Notes under the pieces: generated by a model
The model's database searches: none
What the model saw: the letters and a program-made list of their open reading frames with translations, nothing else
What the model was told of the DNA's origin: nothing
Shown here: in pieces, positions 58,390-64,000 of the stretch
How positions within the stretch are numbered: the first letter of the stretch is position 1
Layout of the letters: the number at the start of each line of letters is the position of its first letter
DNA from: an uncultured SAR86 cluster bacterium
GTDB taxonomy: Bacteria; Pseudomonadota; Gammaproteobacteria; Magnimaribacterales; D2472
Direction: 5' to 3'
DNA length: 64,000 bases
Assembly (NCBI GenBank): GCA_902596165.1
Contig: CACJSU010000002.1
Span: 124,001 to 188,000, forward strand
Program-made: the position numbers and the translations under genes

Positions 58390-58659
58390 ATGGAATTAGA
58401 TCTGTTTGAATTTATAGATATTTTGAGTTTTAAAACATCTTGGTTTGAGGGAAATCCTTTGTGGGTGATTATAAGTTTTTTTATATATGCATCGCTTTTA
58501 GGTCTTTTCTTAAATGCAATCAGGATGAGTATTAAACTTGAAAAAATTCATAAACAAGAAAGAACTAAAACCTACGGACGTTTTTCAAAAGATATACTGA
58601 TTATTGGTTTAACTATTGCATTAATAATATTGAGCTATGTAAGCTATCAAAAGTTATAA
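58390..58659 (+). CDS. Small two-TM membrane protein of unknown function
   Basis: 89 aa with two hydrophobic segments. Confidence 0.5.
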   Translation: MELDLFEFIDILSFKTSWFEGNPLWVIISFFIYASLLGLFLNAIRMSIKLEKIHKQERTKTYGRFSKDILIIGLTIALIILSYVSYQKL

Positions 58660-58663
58660 AAAT

Positions 58664-58745
58664 TTAATTTTTTTCTGATATTCCTCTAAAAATCCTATCT
58701 CTGTCCTCTCCTAATGCTGGGGCACTCAAAAGTGCAAAATCAAAA
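58664..58745 (-). pseudogene. Remnant of a CaiB/BaiF CoA-transferase C-terminus
   Basis: Minus-strand reading ...DFALLSAPALGEDRDRIFRGISEKN*, resembling CaiB-family C-termini (APxLGExxDxVxxxLG..E). No upstream gene body. Confidence 0.4.
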
Positions 58746-58767
58746 ATTACTATTCTTAAAATTATAG

Positions 58768-59190
58768 CTAACCTAGGTCTGGGTTATGAGTAAAGCTATG
58801 AAGACTCTCATCTACTGGTGACCATTGATTCGCTGTAGAGCTCCAGAAATTCGAAGCAATTGAGAGCCAAGATGAATCATTCAGTGTTCCAGCTTTGATA
58901 AATTTGATTGCTGTATTTTCTTCAACAAAACTTATGACTGGTGAACCGCACTCTTCACAGAAACCTCTGCTAATATGAGAACCAGCGGTTCCTGTAACAG
59001 TGTAAAATTTTAAATTACCGCTTAAGGAGAGATCTTCTTCTGGGATCAATAGAATTGTCGCTTTACCACTTCCTGTGGACTTCTGACAGTCTTTGCAATG
59101 ACAATGATGCGCAGAGATAACTTTGGAGCTATCAAACTCATACTCGATCTTGCCACACAAACATCCACCTTTTTTAATTTCATCACTCAT
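58768..59190 (-). CDS. GFA family (Mss4-like, zinc-binding) protein
   Basis: GGCLCGKIEYEF; HHCHCKDCQKSTGSG; GFCEECGSPV. Confidence 0.93.
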   Translation of the reverse strand: MSDEIKKGGCLCGKIEYEFDSSKVISAHHCHCKDCQKSTGSGKATILLIPEEDLSLSGNLKFYTVTGTAGSHISRGFCEECGSPVISFVEENTAIKFIKAGTLNDSSWLSIASNFWSSTANQWSPVDESLHSFTHNPDLG

Positions 59191-59279
59191 TTATTTACCC
59201 CTAAAATTTTTATCAATGAATATCATAAGTTTCGCTAACAAATATGCCAACAGAGACCATAAAAATTATTTATAATACG

Positions 59280-59403
59280 ATGTACCTTTTATATTAAAAA
59301 ATAATGTTTAAATTAAATTAATATATAACTAATTTTTATATTAAAACAATTTAATATTCATAAAAAATATGTACCTTTTATTTTTTAAAAATTAGTTTAA
59401 AGT
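59280..59403. repeat. Imperfect 35-bp direct repeat upstream of the TonB receptor
   Basis: ATGTACCTTTTAT ... GTTTAAA occurs at 59280-59314 and 59369-59403. Confidence 0.6.
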
Positions 59404-59438
59404 CAACATTAATTTTTTAATTATTTAAGGGGAATTCC

Positions 59439-61871
59439 ATGTACAAATATAGAAATATATTGTCTTTATGTTTTATTTTTATCTTTTCATTGAATGCATA
59501 TTCGCAATCAAATGAGATTGAAGAAATAATTACCACCGCAACTAAAACAGAAAAAACTCTGCAAGAAGTTCCAGTTGCTGTATCAGTCATCAGTGCAGAT
59601 GAAATTGATAAGTCGAATGTAGTTGATGCATTTGATTTAATGCAAGTGGTGCCCTCTTTGGACACAAGGCAGTATCAATCATCTAGAAATGCTGCATTTT
59701 TTATTAGAGGTTTCGGTAATGGTTCAAATAATAACGGTGTTGAGCCTTCCGTAGCATTGTTTGTTGATGGTGTATATCGATCAAAAATGCAAAGTCGGAT
59801 CAACGATCTGCCAATGGTTGAAAGGGTTGAGGTTCTTCGTGGTCCCCAAAGTACTTTGTTTGGTAAAAATGCGACTGCTGGTGTGATTAACATCATTACA
59901 AAAAAACCTTCCTTCGAAAAATTTGGAAAGATTTCAACATCATTTGGGAATTACAATTCAAGAATTGTAAAAGCTTATTACACGGCTCCACTGAGTGACA
60001 CTATGGCTTTTAGTTTGAATGCTAATACTAACCAAGCTGATGGTCATGCTAAGAATACAGTGACAGGTAATGATACCAACAACAGAGATAGATATTCTTT
60101 AAGAGCAGATTTATTAATTGAAACTGAAAACGATTTAGAAATTAGGATCACAGCTGATTATGATGAATACGATGAGTTTTGTTGCCAAGTAGGTAATGTT
60201 TCTGCGGGTCCTGCGAAAGAACTCGCTTATGCTCTTGGCGCTCAAGCTGCTCCAAACAATCCATTCACCGATCAGGTGCATTTCAATTTTGACTCTTTTT
60301 CAAAAGGTGAAAATTCCGGAATCTCAGTAAATATTGTTAAAGAAATGGAAAATATGACATTTACAAGTATTACTTCATCAAGGGATTCGGATAGCCTTGA
60401 AAGTCAAGATATTGATTTTGATAGCTCTAGAATACTTAACCCAAATACAACAAATGTGAATTTATCGTCAAAATCTCAAGAATTTAGACTTGCATCCAAC
60501 GGTAATGCAAAGGTCAATTGGTTGGTAGGAGCATACTTTTATGAAGAAGACCTGAAAAATGATAGTAGTGTTAAGTGGGGACCATCATTTTATACATTTG
60601 CAAATATTGCATCAGGTGGAGCTCTTCCCACTGTTGCAGGTCTTTTAGGCTTGCCTGCGTCACTATTTTTCCAGGAAGGTACAGGAAGGGTCGGTTACTT
60701 TACACAAGAGACCGAAACAAAAACTTTATTTGGACAAGTAGACATAAGTCTAACTGATAAGATAAGCACTATCCTTGGTGTAAGTTACATTGAAGACGAA
60801 AAATCAGCAACAGGACTTGATGTAAATAATGATGTGTTTTCACAGATTGGTTTTGTAGGTGTTGGAACTATGGCTTTCATTGGAGCTGGTTTTGATCCTG
60901 CTACTGCAGCAGCTTTAGCTGCAAATCCCGAGACAAATGCATTGCTTGGATTTCAAGCTCTTCAGTTTATTCCTGAAATGCCGCAGTTTCCAAACGTTGG
61001 TCAAAGCGGTCAATCATCTGATGACAACATTGATTACACAGCAAAACTGACGTACATGCTTAATGATGATGTAAGCTTTTATGGAGGAGTTTCAACTGGA
61101 TTTAAATCCTCTGCATGGAACCTATCAACAAATTCTTTGCCCGATCAAGCTGAAATAGCTGCATTAGCAGCAGCTGGAACGCCAGTTGCAGAAAATACTG
61201 CAATTGGTCAAAGGTATGCATCACCTGAAGAAGCAGAAGTTTTTGAGCTTGGTATGAAAATGAGACTATCAACAGGATATTTTAATTTCACTGCATTTAG
61301 CCAGGAGATTAAAGACTTTCAATCCAATACATTTGTTAGCTCCGGTTTTATTTTAGCTAATGCAGGGTTGCAATCATCAGAAGGATTTGAGTTTGATTTG
61401 CTTTTCTCCCCCGTGCCTAGTATTGATATTACTTTAGGTGGGCTAATCATGGATTCAAAATATGATTCTTTTACCGGCTCTGCTGCAGGTGACGTTAGTG
61501 GTACTAAGCCTGAAAATGTCCATGATGATTCTCTAACAAGTTCAATCACTTGGAACTGGTCACGAGGTAGAACTGATGGCTATGTCAGATTAAATCATCT
61601 CTATTCTGGGCCAACATTGATCAGGATTATTCCTTCAGAAAATGTTGCAATGTGTGCAGCAGGAACTTGTGAGAAAACGAAAGATACGCTCAACTTTAGT
61701 GCTGGAATCACTAGAGGTAATTTAGATATAGTAATCTTTGGTAACAACATCAATGATGACAAGTATCTTCATACAGCTTTCTCATCAGTAGGTGATCCAT
61801 TTAGAACATCCTTTGAGGGTTATCCAAATGCACCAAAAACATATGGAGTAACAGTTAATTACTCTTTCTAA
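59439..61871 (+). CDS. TonB-dependent receptor
   Basis: TonB box-like EEIITTATKTEKTLQEVPVAVSVIS; plug VERVEVLRGPQSTLFGKNATAGVINIITKKP; C-terminal aromatic YSF. Confidence 0.95.
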   Translation: MYKYRNILSLCFIFIFSLNAYSQSNEIEEIITTATKTEKTLQEVPVAVSVISADEIDKSNVVDAFDLMQVVPSLDTRQYQSSRNAAFFIRGFGNGSNNNGVEPSVALFVDGVYRSKMQSRINDLPMVERVEVLRGPQSTLFGKNATAGVINIITKKPSFEKFGKISTSFGNYNSRIVKAYYTAPLSDTMAFSLNANTNQADGHAKNTVTGNDTNNRDRYSLRADLLIETENDLEIRITADYDEYDEFCCQVGNVSAGPAKELAYALGAQAAPNNPFTDQVHFNFDSFSKGENSGISVNIVKEMENMTFTSITSSRDSDSLESQDIDFDSSRILNPNTTNVNLSSKSQEFRLASNGNAKVNWLVGAYFYEEDLKNDSSVKWGPSFYTFANIASGGALPTVAGLLGLPASLFFQEGTGRVGYFTQETETKTLFGQVDISLTDKISTILGVSYIEDEKSATGLDVNNDVFSQIGFVGVGTMAFIGAGFDPATAAALAANPETNALLGFQALQFIPEMPQFPNVGQSGQSSDDNIDYTAKLTYMLNDDVSFYGGVSTGFKSSAWNLSTNSLPDQAEIAALAAAGTPVAENTAIGQRYASPEEAEVFELGMKMRLSTGYFNFTAFSQEIKDFQSNTFVSSGFILANAGLQSSEGFEFDLLFSPVPSIDITLGGLIMDSKYDSFTGSAAGDVSGTKPENVHDDSLTSSITWNWSRGRTDGYVRLNHLYSGPTLIRIIPSENVAMCAAGTCEKTKDTLNFSAGITRGNLDIVIFGNNINDDKYLHTAFSSVGDPFRTSFEGYPNAPKTYGVTVNYSF

Positions 61872-61912
61872 GATCATTCCACCCTTAGTTTTGATTTATT
61901 GAAATAGTAATA

Positions 61913-61942
61913 AAGGAGCTCGAAAGAGCTCCTTTTTTTTGT
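61913..61942 (+). terminator. Rho-independent terminator
   Basis: AAGGAGCTC-GAAA-GAGCTCC followed by TTTTTTTT. Confidence 0.9.
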
Positions 61943-61950
61943 GTCAAATT

Positions 61951-62349
61951 TTATTGACTTAATTGATCTAACGCTTCTGACATCTTTTTCTGCAAAGCAC
62001 CTATAGCTTGCAATGGCCTAATCATAACTTTGAAGTCTATAATCTTGCCCTCATCATTCCAACGAATAATATCAACGCCATTGACTGAAATATCATCGAT
62101 ATAGGTTTCAAACTCTAGTACCGTGTCTAATCCATCAACGAGTTCACGAACATACTTAAATCGCTTCATATCAAAAGTCTGTCCAGCTCCCATCAAATAA
62201 AGTTTAGACATCTCCTTTCCTTGAATGGGTTTAAAAACTATTGGCGATGTGAATACACAAGAATCATCTAGAATTTCATCCAAAAAATTTTCGTCATTGG
62301 ATTTTAAGCCTTGATGCCACCTCTCAAGATACGATCGAGTATTATTCAT
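61951..62349 (-). CDS. SnoaL/NTF2-like family protein
   Basis: RWHQGLKSNDENFLDEILDDSCVFTSPIVFKPIQGKEMSKLYL. Confidence 0.75.
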   Translation of the reverse strand: MNNTRSYLERWHQGLKSNDENFLDEILDDSCVFTSPIVFKPIQGKEMSKLYLMGAGQTFDMKRFKYVRELVDGLDTVLEFETYIDDISVNGVDIIRWNDEGKIIDFKVMIRPLQAIGALQKKMSEALDQLSQ

Positions 62350-62451
62350 TTGTGTATTTAAAACTGTTGGCAGTGATGATGCAAGCAGTTATTTTAAGTT
62401 AAAAAAAGCCCTTGCAACTGAATTGTTAAAAATAAAGAAGCTGCTATAAAC

Positions 62452-62580
62452 TTATTTTTTTCTTCGTAGCTTTCGAAGACGAGCATATTCGTTTTGTTGC
62501 TTACGCTCTGCCAAATCACGCCTTTTATGACGCCTGTTTCTAGCTGCTTCAGATTTTTGAATTCTGATAGCTTTATTCAT
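62452..62580 (-). CDS. 42-aa highly basic protein of unknown function
   Basis: MNKAIRIQKSEAARNRRHKRRDLAERKQQNEYARLRKLRRKK*; absent from the supplied ORF list, apparently because it is short. Confidence 0.5.
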   Translation of the reverse strand: MNKAIRIQKSEAARNRRHKRRDLAERKQQNEYARLRKLRRKK

Positions 62581-62626
62581 TCTTCTTTAATACTCTCATA
62601 AAGAAAAAAGAAAAGCAAAAAGTGGT

Positions 62627-63916
62627 TTATTTTGTCTTGGTAAGTTTTTGCAGTCTCAATTTGATAGTCTTTAGTTCTAAATTATAAGCAGAACCAGATG
62701 AAGAATTATTTCTTAAAATTGGTTGTGTAATTAATTGAGGATCTTGATGGGACTTGACTTTAACATAAGCCTCTCTGAAGGGTACTCCTGATTGAACCAG
62801 ATTATAGGCACGATCTGTCATGAGCATGTCCAGATCTATAAATTCATTTGACCGCTGTGTATTTACTTTGATCGATTTAATCAAATCCGGAAGCAGACTT
62901 AAGGTCTTTGTAACGCAATGAGTTGAATATATCAGTGATCTCTTAGTAAGTTGTAAATCACGATGATATCCGCTTGGAAGAGATATTAAGTTTTCTAATT
63001 CTGAATAATGTCCTGCAATCTCTGCATACTTGGCCCTCATAATCTCAATAACATCAGGATTAGATTTGTTTGGCATGATAGATGATCCTGTTGAATATTT
63101 GGATGCGATACTCAATAAGTTAAACTCCTGAGCTAAAAAAATACTCATATCCCATGCAAATTTTCTTACATCAAGCATCGGCTGCTTCAAGGAGCCAATA
63201 AGCTCTAATTCAAACTTACCTCTGCTATTTTGAACATACAGACTATTTAATTGTTTTCTTTTGAAGCCCAATTCCTTGGTTGAAAGTTCACGCTTGATAG
63301 GAAGATTGACTCCATATCCAGCTGCTGTACCCAAAGGATTTACATTCACCCAGGATTGAGTGCTTGAAATCAAATCAATGTTATCAAGAAAAGACTCAGC
63401 AAAAGCTCCAAACCATAAACCCCAAGTGGAAGGCATGGCTCTTTGCAAATGAGTGTAGCCAGGCATAGGATCGGATGAATGTTTTTCAGCTTTATCAAGA
63501 AATGATTTAGCAATCTGTAGGTTGATAGATTGAATTTCATCTAATTTTGCTCTTGTGTAAAGACGCATGGCGACCATGACCTGATCATTCCTACTTCTTC
63601 CTGTATGGATTTTCTTTCCTACCGAGCCAAGCTCCTTTGTTAAGAAATCTTCTATAGCAGAATGACAATCTTCGTATTTAGAAGTTAATTTGAATTTCTT
63701 GGCTTGAAATAATTTGGCAAGCTTTTTTAAAGCTGAAATAATTTTCTTGGTTTCAGATTTATTTAATATATTAATATGTTGTAATTCATTGGCATGGGCA
63801 ATGGATGCCTCAATGTCATATAGAAATAATTCTTGATCTAAAACTATATCTTCACCGGATAAGAAATTATCAATTATAGAATTTTTATCTTTTGAGCTTT
63901 GCTTCCAAATTTTCAT
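62627..63916 (-). CDS. argH: Argininosuccinate lyase
   Basis: TGRSRNDQVMVAMRLYTRAKLDE; PGYTHLQRAMPSTWGLWF; signature GSSIMPNKSNPDVIE. Confidence 0.96.
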   Translation of the reverse strand: MKIWKQSSKDKNSIIDNFLSGEDIVLDQELFLYDIEASIAHANELQHINILNKSETKKIISALKKLAKLFQAKKFKLTSKYEDCHSAIEDFLTKELGSVGKKIHTGRSRNDQVMVAMRLYTRAKLDEIQSINLQIAKSFLDKAEKHSSDPMPGYTHLQRAMPSTWGLWFGAFAESFLDNIDLISSTQSWVNVNPLGTAAGYGVNLPIKRELSTKELGFKRKQLNSLYVQNSRGKFELELIGSLKQPMLDVRKFAWDMSIFLAQEFNLLSIASKYSTGSSIMPNKSNPDVIEIMRAKYAEIAGHYSELENLISLPSGYHRDLQLTKRSLIYSTHCVTKTLSLLPDLIKSIKVNTQRSNEFIDLDMLMTDRAYNLVQSGVPFREAYVKVKSHQDPQLITQPILRNNSSSGSAYNLELKTIKLRLQKLTKTK

Positions 63917-64000
63917 CGTTCTATTATTCCCAAGTTATCTTCCCATCCAAATGCAGAATTTAAATTCTGCACAGCTTGCGTTGCTGCGCCTTTAAGGAGA
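63913..64000 (-). CDS. argC: N-acetyl-gamma-glutamyl-phosphate reductase, C-terminal end (continues beyond window)
   Basis: Minus-strand LKGAATQAVQNLNSAFGWEDNLGIIER*, matching the ArgC C-terminal (L)KGAAGQAVQNxN pattern; ATGA overlap with argH. Confidence 0.8.
   Translation of the reverse strand, partial: LLKGAATQAVQNLNSAFGWEDNLGIIER

Noticed and set aside
1-64000. Mobile elements, prophage, CRISPR or toxin-antitoxin/defence systems
   Set aside because: No transposase, integrase, Cas, restriction or phage structural proteins in any supported ORF, and no regularly spaced repeats seen.

Overview
The window is 64 kb of AT-rich, densely packed bacterial chromosome. Its gene content and compactness suggest a streamlined marine gammaproteobacterium, possibly SAR86-like; this is an inference from gene families, not an identification. 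I see about 50 protein genes, three tRNAs (Ser-GGA, Gly-UCC, Gly-GCC) and several hairpin terminators. I found no convincing prophage, transposon, CRISPR array or restriction system. Gene content is mostly metabolic: gamma-glutamyltransferase, DUF885, ABC exporters, QueF, MoxR/VWA, TatD, CaiB, MMPL/RND, BolA/Ogt, PhoD-like, amidohydrolases, a CryPro-type photolyase homologue, sulfatase, a flavin monooxygenase, a CinA/PncC-NadD fusion, indoleamine dioxygenase, a glucoside-use cluster (GH3, pgl, glk, SSS symporter, LacI, GH2), pyruvate kinase, malate synthase G, a TonB-dependent receptor and argH/argC. The most interesting signals lie between genes. (i) A perfect 20-nt LexA-type palindrome (3111-3130) sits 11 nt from an uncharacterised 77-codon ORF. 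(ii) Just downstream on the same strand is a structured leader/sRNA (about 2605-2805, minus). It has a 10-codon mini-ORF MLVLIPLRRR, an 11-nt match to the 16S rRNA tail complement, mutually exclusive stems and a strong terminator ahead of an EamA transporter. (iii) A second candidate sRNA of about 220 nt, purine-rich, with its own promoter and terminator lies between GH2 and pyk. Other points of note are a photolyase homologue that appears to have lost part of its Fe-S cluster loop, an isolated divergent L33-like gene, and a C-terminal CaiB remnant.
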